This document shows positions 51,168 through 60,304 of a DNA stretch of 64,000 nt, piece after piece. Origin of the DNA: Pseudolabrys sp. (GTDB lineage Bacteria > Pseudomonadota > Alphaproteobacteria > Rhizobiales > Xanthobacteraceae); assembly GCA_026125895.1 (NCBI GenBank), contig JAHCKG010000004.1, positions 124,001 to 188,000 of the forward strand. The letters are read 5' to 3'. The notes beneath the pieces were generated by a model, which was not told where the DNA came from, did no database searches, and saw only the letters and a program-made list of their open reading frames with translations. Within the stretch, counting starts at the first letter, position 1. Every line of letters begins with the position of its first letter. Position numbers and translations under genes: made by a program.

Positions 51168-52658
51168 TCAGGCCCCGGCAGCGTCCAGCACGACATTGAT
51201 GCTCTTGAGCTGCGTATTGTCCAGCAGCTCTTCGATTGATTCTTCGCGTCCAAGCCCGGATTGCTTATAGCCGCCGAACGGCACGCCGTAATAATGCGTG
51301 CTGGCGCCGTTCACCCAAACATAACCGGCTTCGACGCGCGCCGCAGCGCGATGCGCGACCGACAGGTTCTTCGTCCAGATCGAAGCCGTGAGACCGTAGC
51401 TCAGTTCGTTGACCGCCTGGAACATCGCCTCCTCGTCGCGCCATTTGAAGACGCTGAGCACCGGCCCGAAGATTTCCTCGCGGGCAATCCGCATGTTCGA
51501 TGTAACGTCGGCGAAGATTGTCGGCTCGTAGTAGAAGCCCTTGGCGAAGGCCGGATCGTCGGGGCGCCGGCCGCCGGTCACGAGTCGTGCGCCATCCTGC
51601 TTGCCGGCTTCGACGTAGTGGATGACCTTGTCGAGTTGCGCCTGGCTGACGAGACAGCCCATTTCGGTGTCCGGATCCGTCGGGATGCCGAAGCGCAGCG
51701 CCTTGAGTTTTTCCACGACGCGATCGAGCACCTGGTCGTGAATGCTCTCGTGCAGGAAGGCCCGCGACGTCGAGCCGCAGGACTGCCCCAGCCAGACGAA
51801 GTTCATGCCCTGGATCACGCCGGCGGCGAGCTTGTCCGGATCGGCGTCGGCATAACCGATCAGCGCATTCTTGCCGCCCAGTTCCAGCGACACCTTCTTC
51901 ATGGAATCCGCGGCGCCCTTGAGGATCGCCTTGCCGGTCGGGATGGCGCCGATGAGGCCAACCTTGGCGACCAGCGGATGCGCGACCATGGCTTCGCCGC
52001 AGGCGCGGCCGCCGGCCAATACGCTGACGACACCTTTCGGAAACAATGGGCCGATCAGTTCGGCGAGGCGCAAGGTCGACAGCGGCGCCTGCTCCGGCGG
52101 CTTCATGATCACTGCGTTGCCGGCGGCGAGCGCCGGCGCGGCATGGGTCGCGGCAAACAGCATCGGGTGGTTATAGGCGTTGATGCGCACGACGACGCCG
52201 AGCGGCTCACGCACCGTGAAGCTCAGCACGTCGTCGCCGCCGGGAATCGTGTCGCCCTTGATCTCGGTGATCAGGCCGGCGAACTGCTCGAAGGCCAGCG
52301 CGCCGCCCTCGCTGTCCTTGATCATTCGTTTGAACGGGCCGCCGCAATCGGCGGCGTCGAGCATCGCCAGTTCCTCGGCGTGCTGCCGGATGACCTCGGC
52401 CGCCTTGCGCAGCACGGTGGCGCGCTCGAGAGGCTTCATGCGCCGCCACACCTTGAAGCCTTCGTAAGCGGCCTTCACGGCGGCATCGACGTCTTCGGCG
52501 CCGGCCATAGCGACGGCGCCGAGGCTTTCGCCGGTCGCCGGGTTGAACGTCTCCTGCGTCGCGCCCGAACGGGCCTTGTGCCAGGCGCCGGCGTAATAGA
52601 GATCGCGCTTCACCGTGGGCAGAACGAACGCGGCAGGCTTCTTCAACGCAGTCGCCAT
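51168..52658 (-). CDS. Aldehyde dehydrogenase family protein (2)
   Basis: About 496 aa from ATG 52658. The catalytic Cys appears in LGQSCGSTSRAFLHE and the Glu in VSLELGGKNALIG. The cofactor segment NAYNHPMLFAATHAAPALAA replaces the usual PWNFP, as in some aromatic or betaine-type dehydrogenases. It is not close in sequence to the dehydrogenase at 43.7 kb, though both lie beside a ThDP enzyme. It is encoded between the second ThDP enzyme and the ABC ATPase. Confidence 0.92.
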   Translation of the reverse strand: MATALKKPAAFVLPTVKRDLYYAGAWHKARSGATQETFNPATGESLGAVAMAGAEDVDAAVKAAYEGFKVWRRMKPLERATVLRKAAEVIRQHAEELAMLDAADCGGPFKRMIKDSEGGALAFEQFAGLITEIKGDTIPGGDDVLSFTVREPLGVVVRINAYNHPMLFAATHAAPALAAGNAVIMKPPEQAPLSTLRLAELIGPLFPKGVVSVLAGGRACGEAMVAHPLVAKVGLIGAIPTGKAILKGAADSMKKVSLELGGKNALIGYADADPDKLAAGVIQGMNFVWLGQSCGSTSRAFLHESIHDQVLDRVVEKLKALRFGIPTDPDTEMGCLVSQAQLDKVIHYVEAGKQDGARLVTGGRRPDDPAFAKGFYYEPTIFADVTSNMRIAREEIFGPVLSVFKWRDEEAMFQAVNELSYGLTASIWTKNLSVAHRAAARVEAGYVWVNGASTHYYGVPFGGYKQSGLGREESIEELLDNTQLKSINVVLDAAGA

Positions 52659-52741
52659 GACAAACCTCAGATGATGAATCTCAGATGGCAAATCTCGGAC
52701 TGACAGACCTCGGGCCGTAACGTCGCAACTGAGCCCGCCGC

Positions 52742-54544
52742 TTAAGGCGAGCCGACTTCCTTGGTCTCGGTGAGCGCGGCCACGGTGCTGGGCGCGTAAC
52801 CGGGCGCCACATGGACATCGACGACCACCGTCTCACCGGCCTTCACCGCGGCGACGGCTTCCGCCAAGGTCTTGGCCAAATCGGCGTGGCTCTTGACCGG
52901 GCCGAAGGCAGTCGCGCCCTGGGCGCGCGCGAACATGACGATGTCGGGCTCTGGATCGGCGATGCGCTGGCCGATCCAGCGGTTTTCGACCGGACGGCCG
53001 CGCATCACGGCGACGCGCTCCTGATGCACCTCGTCGTTGAAGTACGAGTGGTTGTTGGCGACGACCGTGAGCATCGGCACCTTGTAGTGCACGGCGCTCC
53101 ACAGCGCGGTGACGCCCATCAGGTAATCGCCGTCACCGAGGATGGCGACCGGCAGACGGCCGGTGCCCTTGAGCGCCAGCGCGGCGCCGACGGCCATGCC
53201 GGGACCGGAGCCGACACCGCCGCCGCCGGAGTGACCGATCTGATCGAGCGGATGCTCGAAGGGCCAGTACGAGCCGTCCCAGCCGAGCGGCAGGCGCGAC
53301 AGGCATACCGCTTCGTTCTTCACGGCGTCGCGCAAGGTCATCGCAATGTCCTTGAGCGTGATCGGGCCCTCGCCCGTTCCCTTCGCCACCTTGGCCGGCG
53401 TCTTGCTGTATGCGCGCTTCGGCGCCGGCAGCGCCTTGACCAGCGCCGGCACCGCCGCATCCGGCGTCACGGCGAGCCGCACGTCGACCGGCGGCAGCGC
53501 CATGTAGCCCATGTCCCATCCGTTATGGACATGGTGATCGACCGAGATGTGAATGATCTTCGCGGGGCAGCCTTCCGGCCAGGCCTGCTTCATCGTGCCG
53601 GCGAGATCGACCCAATCGAGGCTGAGCACCACGTCGCTGCTCTGCAGCTTGCCGAGCGATTCCTTGCTGATGAACATGCCCCGCGGCATGGCGTGCAGTT
53701 CGTGCTCGCTGGGGAAGCTGGCGCCAACCTTGAGGTCGGTGAACACCGTGGCGCCGAGTTGCTCGGCAAGCCGCACGCGGTCGGCCCAGGCCTTTGGATC
53801 GCGCGACACGCGGCCTGACAGGATCACCGGCGACTTGGCGTTCGTCAGCAGACGGACGGCCGCATCGAGGCTGACCGGATCGGGAGCCGGCGACGGGATC
53901 GCCTTGTAGCGCTGCATATCCGGCATCGGCGCGCCGCCGGCGTGCCTGGCCTCCTGCACCGCGGAGTCGAGCACGATGTAGACGGGCCCGCACGGCGCCG
54001 TGGTCGAGATCTGCATGCCGCGCAGCAGCGACTCTTCCGTCGCTTCGACTGAAGCCGGCTGGTCGTCCCACTTGGTGTAATGCCGCGTCATTGACGCCTG
54101 GTCGCGAGACGTGTGGATCCAGTCGATGAACGGCCGGCGCTTGTTGGCATCGACCGGGCCGGTGGCGCCGAGAATCATCATCGGCACGCGGTCGCACCAG
54201 GCGTTGAAGATCGCCATGGTGCCGTGCATGAGGCCTACATTGCTGTGCAGCACCACCGCCAGCGGCTTGCCGGCCACCTTGGCATAGCCATGCGCGATGG
54301 CGACCGCGGCCTCTTCGTGCAGACACAGCAGCATCTGGGGCCGCTCGTTGCCGAGCAGATTGACGAGACTGTCATGCAGGCCGCGGAAGCTGGCGCCAGG
54401 GTTCAGGCAGATGAACGGCAGGTCAAGTTCCCGGATGATCCGGGCAATACGATCGCTGCCCCACCCGTCTTCAACCGAATTCGGTAGCGTCGGCACCTCG
54501 GGAATGCCGGAATTGCTTCGCGACTCGCCTGCCTTGTTACGCAC
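52742..54544 (-). CDS. Thiamine pyrophosphate-binding enzyme, 2-oxoacid decarboxylase/acetolactate synthase-like (2)
   Basis: A 600-aa paralogue of the enzyme at 41974-43716. Shared hallmarks are NPGASFRGLHDSLVN, catalytic Glu in CLHEEAAVAIAHGYAK, LHSNVGLMHGTMAIFNAWCD, and cofactor motif GDGDYLMGVTALW with VVANNHSYF. An extra N-terminal segment (about 25 residues) is present. It precedes the second aldehyde dehydrogenase by 83 bases and follows a MarR gene by 35. It suggests the cluster handles two different 2-oxoacids, or two stages of one chain. Confidence 0.9.
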   Translation of the reverse strand: MRNKAGESRSNSGIPEVPTLPNSVEDGWGSDRIARIIRELDLPFICLNPGASFRGLHDSLVNLLGNERPQMLLCLHEEAAVAIAHGYAKVAGKPLAVVLHSNVGLMHGTMAIFNAWCDRVPMMILGATGPVDANKRRPFIDWIHTSRDQASMTRHYTKWDDQPASVEATEESLLRGMQISTTAPCGPVYIVLDSAVQEARHAGGAPMPDMQRYKAIPSPAPDPVSLDAAVRLLTNAKSPVILSGRVSRDPKAWADRVRLAEQLGATVFTDLKVGASFPSEHELHAMPRGMFISKESLGKLQSSDVVLSLDWVDLAGTMKQAWPEGCPAKIIHISVDHHVHNGWDMGYMALPPVDVRLAVTPDAAVPALVKALPAPKRAYSKTPAKVAKGTGEGPITLKDIAMTLRDAVKNEAVCLSRLPLGWDGSYWPFEHPLDQIGHSGGGGVGSGPGMAVGAALALKGTGRLPVAILGDGDYLMGVTALWSAVHYKVPMLTVVANNHSYFNDEVHQERVAVMRGRPVENRWIGQRIADPEPDIVMFARAQGATAFGPVKSHADLAKTLAEAVAAVKAGETVVVDVHVAPGYAPSTVAALTETKEVGSP

Positions 54545-54579
54545 GCCTGAACTTCCCCTTGCCGCTTGCGGTGGTTTGT

Positions 54580-55098
54580 TTACTTCGCCGGGCCGGCGCC
54601 CGGACCGACGTAGAACATCAGCGTCGACAGTGCCGTCTCACGCTCGTCATTCGTCAGCTGGCTGGTGAAGTAATCGACATGCGGCTTCACCTCATTGTCG
54701 ATGCGATCGCAGACCGCCTTGCCCGCCGGCGTGATCTTGAGGATCGTCACGCGGCCGTCCGTGACATCGGAATCGCGCTTGAGATACTTCGACTTGACCA
54801 GGCCTTTGATCAGGTTGGAGGCGAAAGCCGGCGCGATATCGAGCCGCTCGGCGAGTTCGCTCACGCGCAATTCCTGATTCGGACTGCCGTAAACCTGGAG
54901 CAGCGCCTGATGCGCCAGCGATTCCAGGCCGACTTCCTTGGCCTTCTCCTCGATGATGCGGAAGACCTTGCGCAGGATGTAGCGCACATGGGCTACGGCT
55001 GCGAAATACTCATGCTTGTCGGCACCATTGCGCGAGCGCGCGGCGGCGGCCGAGCGCTTTTCAATCTTCGCAAAGTTGAGGACCACGTTCATCTTCAT
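54580..55098 (-). CDS. MarR family transcriptional regulator (2)
   Basis: A 172-aa winged-helix protein. The HTH is in LRVSELAERLDIAPAFASNL with the wing around KRDSDVTDGRVTILKITPAG. It begins a minus-strand unit with the second ThDP enzyme, aldehyde dehydrogenase and ABC ATPase, and diverges from ubiX-ubiD. AT-rich sequence with AACATA (55177-55182) and TATGTT (55291-55296) motifs fills the divergent gap. It may control both units and, given the same motif elsewhere, other cluster promoters. Confidence 0.88.
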   Translation of the reverse strand: MKMNVVLNFAKIEKRSAAAARSRNGADKHEYFAAVAHVRYILRKVFRIIEEKAKEVGLESLAHQALLQVYGSPNQELRVSELAERLDIAPAFASNLIKGLVKSKYLKRDSDVTDGRVTILKITPAGKAVCDRIDNEVKPHVDYFTSQLTNDERETALSTLMFYVGPGAGPAK

Positions 55099-55310
55099 TT
55101 CCCGGCATTTGCAGCGCCGCCCTGTCGCGCCGTGATGGGCGATAACCGCGGCGTTGTTGATTCGAATTAGTTAGTTAACATATCTTTCTGCAAATGCCAG
55201 CCTTATTTCCGGGCGGGTTGCATCGTCTGAACGGCAGGCGGTATCCGATGGCGCGCGGCCCGGCGCATGGCCGGTCTGCCGCGATTTATGTATGTTTACA
55301 ACCTTAGTTC

Positions 55311-55316
55311 TATAAT
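55311..55316 (+). promoter_or_regulatory. Perfect -10 box upstream of ubiX
   Basis: TATAAT at 55311-55316, about 60 bases before the ubiX start, within AT-rich DNA. No -35 box at the ideal spacing is clear (TTTATG at 55285 is 20 bases off), so an activator or the upstream TATGTT motif might help. Confidence 0.4.
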
Positions 55317-55376
55317 ATATGCCAGAGACCTTACCGCCGCCGGACCGCGGGTCGCGGCGGCGAACAGGATTTGCAC

Positions 55377-55961
55377 GTGACCCAGCGTATCATCGTCGGT
55401 ATCAGCGGCGCCTCCGGAGCGATCCTCGGTATCCGCACCCTCGAGGCCCTGCGCGCGGCCGGCGTCGAGACGCACCTCGTGCTGAGCAAGTCGGCGGCCC
55501 TGACGATCTCTAGCGAAACCGATCACACGCCCGCGCAGGTGCGCGATCTCGCCGACGTCACCTACAAGGCCGAGAATGTCGGCGCCGCCATCGCCAGCGG
55601 CTCGTTTCGCACCATGGGGATGATCGTCATCCCCTGCTCCATCCGCTCGCTGTCGGAGATTGCCTACGGCAATACGACGACGCTGCTGACGCGCGCCGCC
55701 GATGTCGTGCTCAAGGAGCGCCGCAAGCTCGTACTCGTGGTGCGCGAGACACCGCTGCATCTCGGCCATCTCAAGACCATGACGCGGGCCGCCGAGATCG
55801 GCGCGCTCATCGCACCGTTTATGCCCGCGCTTTACACCCGGCCGCAGACCATCGACGACATCGTCAATCACACGGTCGGCCGCGTGCTCGATCAGTTCGA
55901 TATCGATACGGGAGCCGTCAAGCGGTGGGGCGAACAAGTCCCGGCCATTGGCGAAAACTAA
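55377..55961 (+). CDS. ubiX: UbiX family flavin prenyltransferase
   Basis: About 194 aa. UbiX makes prenylated FMN, the cofactor of UbiD decarboxylases. Conserved parts are IIVGISGASGAILGIRTLEA, SFRTMGMIVIPCSIRSLSEI and the C-terminal PQTIDDIVNHTVGRVLDQF. I choose GTG 55377 because an AGGA lies eight bases upstream; a TTG six bases earlier is in frame. The downstream ubiD begins about 20 bases after the stop, so the pair is an operon that makes cofactor and enzyme together. Confidence 0.92.
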   Translation: MTQRIIVGISGASGAILGIRTLEALRAAGVETHLVLSKSAALTISSETDHTPAQVRDLADVTYKAENVGAAIASGSFRTMGMIVIPCSIRSLSEIAYGNTTTLLTRAADVVLKERRKLVLVVRETPLHLGHLKTMTRAAEIGALIAPFMPALYTRPQTIDDIVNHTVGRVLDQFDIDTGAVKRWGEQVPAIGEN

Positions 55962-55981
55962 CGACTAAAGGAATGCCGGAA

Positions 55982-57412
55982 ATGTACCGCGACTTGCGTG
56001 AATTCATCGATCTCGTGGACGGCCTCGGTGCGCTGCGGCGGATCGACAACGCCGATCCGATGCTCGAGATCGGCGGCATCACCGAAGTCGCGGCCGGCAT
56101 GCCGGAATGCCCGGCCCTGCTGTTCGATAACATCAAGGGCTACCCGAAGGGCTATCGCATCTTCAGCAACGCCACCGTGAGCGCGCAGCGCGCCGCGCTG
56201 GCGCTCGGCCTCGATCCGCATCTGCGTCCGCTCGACGCGCTCAAGGCGTGGATGGCCAAGCGCCAGACGCTCAAGACCTTCGATCCCGTCGAGGTCAAGG
56301 ACGCCGCTTATCTTGAGAACTCGATGACCGGCGACGACGTCGATCTCGCCCGCCTGCCGGCGCCGCACTGGCATCCGGAAGACGGCGGCCCCTATATCGG
56401 CTCCGGCAGCCTCGTCATCATGGGCGACGCCGATGAGGGCTGGGTCAACGCCTCGATCTATCGCGTGCAGGTGCACGGCAAGGACCAGGTCACGATTCAG
56501 TTCGATCACCAGGGCCGCCACGGCGCGATGATTTCCAAGAAATACTGGCAGCAGGGCAAGCCTTGCCCCGTCGCCGTCGTTAATGGCGAGGATCCGGCGC
56601 TGTTCATCGCCGGCTTCGAGTATCTGCCGGCGGGTCAGTCGGAATACGCCTTCGCCGGCGCCATCAAAGGCGCACCGATCGAGGTGCGTCGCGGTCCGGT
56701 CACCGGTCTCCCGATCCCGGCCTTTGCCGAAAGCGTGCTCGAGGGCGAACTGCTGCCGATCTCGGAGACCAGCCTGCTCGAAGGCCCGTTCGGCGAGTTC
56801 ACCGGCTATTACGCCGCCGACAAGCGGCCGGCGCCGGTGATGCAGGTCACCGCGATCCACCACCGCACCAACCCCATTCTGCTCGGCTCGCCGCCGATGA
56901 AGCCGCCGCGCTTCCATTTCGGCCTGCCGTTTCGCGGCGCCGGCATCTGGCAGAACCTCATCGCCTGCGGCGTCACCGACGTCGTCGGCGTCTGGCAGCA
57001 CGTCTCGCAGCTCATGACCGTGATCGCGCTCGAACAGCGCTATCCCGGCCACGCCAAGCGCGCCGGCCTCATCGCCGCGGCGAACAGCTACATGGGCCGC
57101 CTCGTCGTCGTCGTCGATGAAGACGTCGATCCATCCAACCTCGCCGACGTGATGTGGGCCGTAACGACGCGCTCGGAGCCGTCGGAATCGGTGGATATCG
57201 TGCGCGGCGGCTGGAGCTCGGGCCTCGATCCACGGCTGACGCCCGAAGCGCGCGATCAGGGCCTGACGCAGAATTCCAAGATGATCATCGACGCCTGCCG
57301 ACCCTTCGGCTGGCGCGACAAATACGCCAAGACCTCGGCGCTCTCGATCGCCGAGACGCGCGTCATCGAAGACAAATGGATGGCGAGCCTGAGACCCGCC
57401 GTCCGCACCTGA
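55982..57412 (+). CDS. UbiD family prenylated-FMN decarboxylase
   Basis: About 476 aa from ATG 55982, with AAAGGA nine bases upstream; an ATG at 55973 is too close to that site. UbiD enzymes reversibly decarboxylate aromatic or alpha,beta-unsaturated acids. The pattern YRDLREFIDLVDGLGALRRI, ILLGSPPMKPPRFHFGLP and IITDACRPFGWRDKYA-like (here IIDACRPFGWRDKYAKTSA) is typical. Conserved Arg and Glu residues of the active site are plausible but not individually mapped. The substrate would match the cluster's aromatic acid. Confidence 0.9.
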   Translation: MYRDLREFIDLVDGLGALRRIDNADPMLEIGGITEVAAGMPECPALLFDNIKGYPKGYRIFSNATVSAQRAALALGLDPHLRPLDALKAWMAKRQTLKTFDPVEVKDAAYLENSMTGDDVDLARLPAPHWHPEDGGPYIGSGSLVIMGDADEGWVNASIYRVQVHGKDQVTIQFDHQGRHGAMISKKYWQQGKPCPVAVVNGEDPALFIAGFEYLPAGQSEYAFAGAIKGAPIEVRRGPVTGLPIPAFAESVLEGELLPISETSLLEGPFGEFTGYYAADKRPAPVMQVTAIHHRTNPILLGSPPMKPPRFHFGLPFRGAGIWQNLIACGVTDVVGVWQHVSQLMTVIALEQRYPGHAKRAGLIAAANSYMGRLVVVVDEDVDPSNLADVMWAVTTRSEPSESVDIVRGGWSSGLDPRLTPEARDQGLTQNSKMIIDACRPFGWRDKYAKTSALSIAETRVIEDKWMASLRPAVRT

Positions 57413-57423
57413 GCGAAACGGCC

Positions 57424-58494
57424 ATGGCGAAGCCCCGGGTCCTCGTTTTCGCGCCGCTCGCGGGCAGCGAGGCGATGATGGGCGAACTCGCCGCGCATGG
57501 CTACGACGTCGTGCTCGGCGAGCCGCATTGGCAGCAGCCCGGCAAAGCTAAGGCGTCGGATATTGCTGCCGCCGCGCGCAACGCCGTGGCGCTGATGGGC
57601 ACCTCGATCCGCGCCACACCGATCACGCGCGAGGTGCTGGAAGCCTCGCCGCACTTGCGTACGGTGACTAAATATTCGGTCGGCGTCGACGACGTCGATG
57701 TCGCCGCCGCCACGGAGCTCGGCATCCTGGTCTGCCACGGCCCGACCGAGGACAACTGCTTCGCGGTCGCCGAGAACACCATCGCCTTGATGCTGGCGCT
57801 GCTGAAGAAGATCGCCAGGCGCGACGCCGACGTGCGTGCGGGCCAATGGCGCCAAGAGCGCCACGCCGCGACCTTCCTCGGCGCCCGCGCCTCCGACGGC
57901 TATCCAGGCATCACGGTCGGTCTCGTCGGCCTCGGCCGCATCGGCACGCGCGTCTCGCAATTGCTCGCGCCGTGGCGGCTGCGCATCATCGCGTACGATC
58001 CTTACGTGCCGCCGACCAGCTTCATGCTCGCCGGTGTCGAGCGCGTCGATTACGATACGCTGCTGCGGCGTGCCGATGTCGTGTCATTCCACGCGACCTT
58101 GAACGACGAAACCCGCATGATGTTCGGTGCTCGCGAGATCGGTCTGATGAAGGCAGGCGCCGTCGTCCTCAACACCGCGCGCGGCAAGATCATTGACGAG
58201 GCCGCCGTCGCCGCCGCATTGCGTGACGGCCGTCTCGGCGGCGCCGCGATCGACGCCTTCGAGGAAGAGCCGCTGCCCATGGACTCGCCGCTGCGCGCCA
58301 TCGGCGACACGCTGATCCTGTCGCCGCATGCGACCGCGAAGACCGACACCATCGAATTGCGCGCCGGCGCCGAATGGGCCGGCCGCTCGGTGCACGACGC
58401 GCTCTGCGGCCGCGTACCCGACAATGTCTACAACAAGGACGCCATCGCGCTGTGGAAGCAGCGCTTCGGCGGCGTCGATCTGTCGAAAGCCTGA
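57424..58494 (+). CDS. D-2-hydroxyacid dehydrogenase (phosphoglycerate-dehydrogenase-like)
   Basis: A 356-aa NAD-dependent dehydrogenase. The nucleotide motif is ITVGLVGLGRIGTRVSQLL near residue 160. The catalytic Arg is probably in NTARGKIIDE and the His near LSPHATAKTDT; the Glu is in AFEEEPLPMDSPL. It starts 12 bases after ubiD and completes a three-gene unit. It may reduce a 2-oxoacid or oxidise a hydroxyacid of the pathway. A longer open frame upstream reads into ubiD and is rejected. Confidence 0.9.
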   Translation: MAKPRVLVFAPLAGSEAMMGELAAHGYDVVLGEPHWQQPGKAKASDIAAAARNAVALMGTSIRATPITREVLEASPHLRTVTKYSVGVDDVDVAAATELGILVCHGPTEDNCFAVAENTIALMLALLKKIARRDADVRAGQWRQERHAATFLGARASDGYPGITVGLVGLGRIGTRVSQLLAPWRLRIIAYDPYVPPTSFMLAGVERVDYDTLLRRADVVSFHATLNDETRMMFGAREIGLMKAGAVVLNTARGKIIDEAAVAAALRDGRLGGAAIDAFEEEPLPMDSPLRAIGDTLILSPHATAKTDTIELRAGAEWAGRSVHDALCGRVPDNVYNKDAIALWKQRFGGVDLSKA

Positions 58495-58504
58495 TCCCGC
58501 AACG

Positions 58505-58531
58505 AAAAGGGGCCGCCCTTACGGGCGGCCC
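58505..58531 (-). terminator. Terminator of the alanine dehydrogenase gene
   Basis: A perfect 9-bp stem GGGCCGCCC-TTAC-GGGCGGCCC (58510-58531) with four Ts following on the minus strand (As at 58505-58508). It may also end the plus-strand ubiX-ubiD unit. Confidence 0.75.
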
Positions 58532-58564
58532 AGTGACCGGGAGGAAGCGCCGGTGCAGGGATCG

Positions 58565-59680
58565 TCACGCCGCGATGGCGTTTTCCGCCGCGACGTAAGG
58601 CAGGTTCAGACTGTCGGCGACCGCCTTGTAGGTCACCTTGCCCTTGTGAACGTTGAGGCCGTTGCGCAGATGCGGGCTCGCGAGCAGCGCCTTGAGCCCC
58701 GATGACGCGAGCGCAAGGCCGAACGGCAGCGTCGCATTGTTGAGCGCGTGGCTCGACGTGACCGGCACCGCGCCCGGCATGTTGGCGACGCAATAGTGGA
58801 TGACGCCATCCACGACATAAGTCGGCTCGGCATGCGTCGTCGCATGCGATGTCTCGAAGCAACCGCCCTGGTCGATGGCGACATCGACGATGACCGCGCC
58901 CTTCTTCATGGTCTTGAGCTTGTCGCGGCTGACGAGCTTCGGCGCGCTGGCGCCGGGCACCAGCACGGCGCCGATCACGACATCGGCTGCGGCGACTTCG
59001 TTGTCGAGAGCCTCGCCGGTCGAGAACAGCGTGCGCACGCGGCCGCCGAACAATTCATCGAGCTCGCGCAGGCGCGGCAGCGAACGGTCGAGAATGGTGA
59101 CTTCCGCGCCGAGACCGACCGCCATGCGGGCGGCATGCGCGCCGACAACGCCGCCGCCGATCACCACGACGCGGCCTGCCGGCACGCCGGGCACGCCGCC
59201 AATGAGCAGGCCGCGGCCGCCGGCGGGCCGCTTGAGCGCGACGCCCGCCGCCTCGATCGACAGGCGGCCGGCGACTTCGCTCATCGGCGCCAGCAGCGGC
59301 AGGCCGCCGCGCTCGTCCGTGACGGTCTCATAGGCGACCGCGGTGCATCCCGACTTGATGAGGGCCGCCGTCTGCTTCGGGTCCGGCGCCAAATGGAGAT
59401 AGGTGAACAGGATCTGGCCTTCGCGAAGCTGCGCGCACTCGTCGAGTTGCGGCTCCTTGACCTTGACGATCATGTCCGCCTTTTTGAACACCTCTTCCGC
59501 GGAATTCGCGATCGAGGCGCCGGCCTGTTGATAGACGTCGTCGGCGGCGCCAATGCCATCGCCGGCGCCGCTCTGCACAAGAACCTGGTGACCGCGCTGG
59601 GCATATTCCCTGACAGATGCCGGGGTCAGGCCAACGCGGTACTCATGAGTTTTGATTTCGCTTGGAACGCCGACGAGCAT
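58565..59680 (-). CDS. ald: Alanine dehydrogenase
   Basis: A 371-aa NAD-dependent enzyme interconverting L-alanine with pyruvate plus ammonia. N-terminal [20 protein letters not shown] is diagnostic; VKVKEPQ holds the substrate Lys and FTYLHLAPD the catalytic His. The Rossmann segment is [20 protein letters not shown], followed by [20 protein letters not shown]. Length is typical. The divergent Lrp-type gene 126 bases away is probably its activator (as for AldR). In the cluster it may recycle alanine produced by the aminotransferase. Confidence 0.95.
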   Translation of the reverse strand: MLVGVPSEIKTHEYRVGLTPASVREYAQRGHQVLVQSGAGDGIGAADDVYQQAGASIANSAEEVFKKADMIVKVKEPQLDECAQLREGQILFTYLHLAPDPKQTAALIKSGCTAVAYETVTDERGGLPLLAPMSEVAGRLSIEAAGVALKRPAGGRGLLIGGVPGVPAGRVVVIGGGVVGAHAARMAVGLGAEVTILDRSLPRLRELDELFGGRVRTLFSTGEALDNEVAAADVVIGAVLVPGASAPKLVSRDKLKTMKKGAVIVDVAIDQGGCFETSHATTHAEPTYVVDGVIHYCVANMPGAVPVTSSHALNNATLPFGLALASSGLKALLASPHLRNGLNVHKGKVTYKAVADSLNLPYVAAENAIAA

Positions 59681-59806
59681 GCGCGATCCCCTCCCTGGTT
59701 GACGGCAACGCTAGACCAGGACGAGGTTGTTTTTCCGGCGTTTCCTGCGCTATGTTGGTCCATCGCGCAGCTTTCCGGCGCGCAACATCGGTCTTCGGCT
59801 CGTTTC

Positions 59807-60301
59807 ATGCACGATCTGGACAAGATAGATATCGCGTTGCTGCGGGAAGTCGCCGGCAATGCGCGCGCGTCCCATGTCGAGCTCGCCGAACGCGTCGGGC
59901 TGTCGAGCACGGCCTGTTCCCGGCGTCTCGCCGTTCTCGAAGAGGAAGGATTCATCGCCGGCTATCACGCCGCGCTCGGCCTGCACGCGCTCGGTCTCGG
60001 CACGACGGTCATCGTGCGCATCACGCTGGAAAGCCAGAGCGAGGAAGCGCTGCAGTCCTTCGAGGCGGCGGTGGCAAAGTGCCCGTCCGTCATCCGCTGC
60101 CTGCTGATGTCAGGCTCGGACGACTATCTCGTCACCATCCTGGCTCGCGGCATCGAGGACTTCGAGCATATTCACAAGACCCAATTGTCGCGGTTGCCGA
60201 AAGTTGCCCGTATCCACTCGAGCTTCGCCATCCGCAACGTCGTCGAACGCCCCTTCCCGCCGACCGCTTTGGCTGAAAGCACAAAGCGGCCGAAGCGGTG
60301 A
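59807..60301 (+). CDS. Lrp/AsnC family transcriptional regulator
   Basis: A 164-aa regulator from ATG 59807. The HTH is in ARASHVELAERVGLSSTACS and the wing in RRLAVLEEEGFIAGYHAALG. The RAM-type ligand domain follows (IVRITLESQSEEALQSFEAA and CLLMSGSDDYLVTILARGIE). It diverges from ald and probably controls it in response to alanine. A much longer open frame upstream is an ald shadow and is rejected. Confidence 0.9.
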   Translation: MHDLDKIDIALLREVAGNARASHVELAERVGLSSTACSRRLAVLEEEGFIAGYHAALGLHALGLGTTVIVRITLESQSEEALQSFEAAVAKCPSVIRCLLMSGSDDYLVTILARGIEDFEHIHKTQLSRLPKVARIHSSFAIRNVVERPFPPTALAESTKRPKR

Positions 60302-60304
60302 GGA

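Noticed and set aside
58748-60301. Open frame of 517 codons on the plus strand
   Set aside because: Its first two thirds are the antisense of ald and have shadow composition (Asp/Arg/His/Ala-rich); only the last 164 codons, the Lrp-type regulator, are real.
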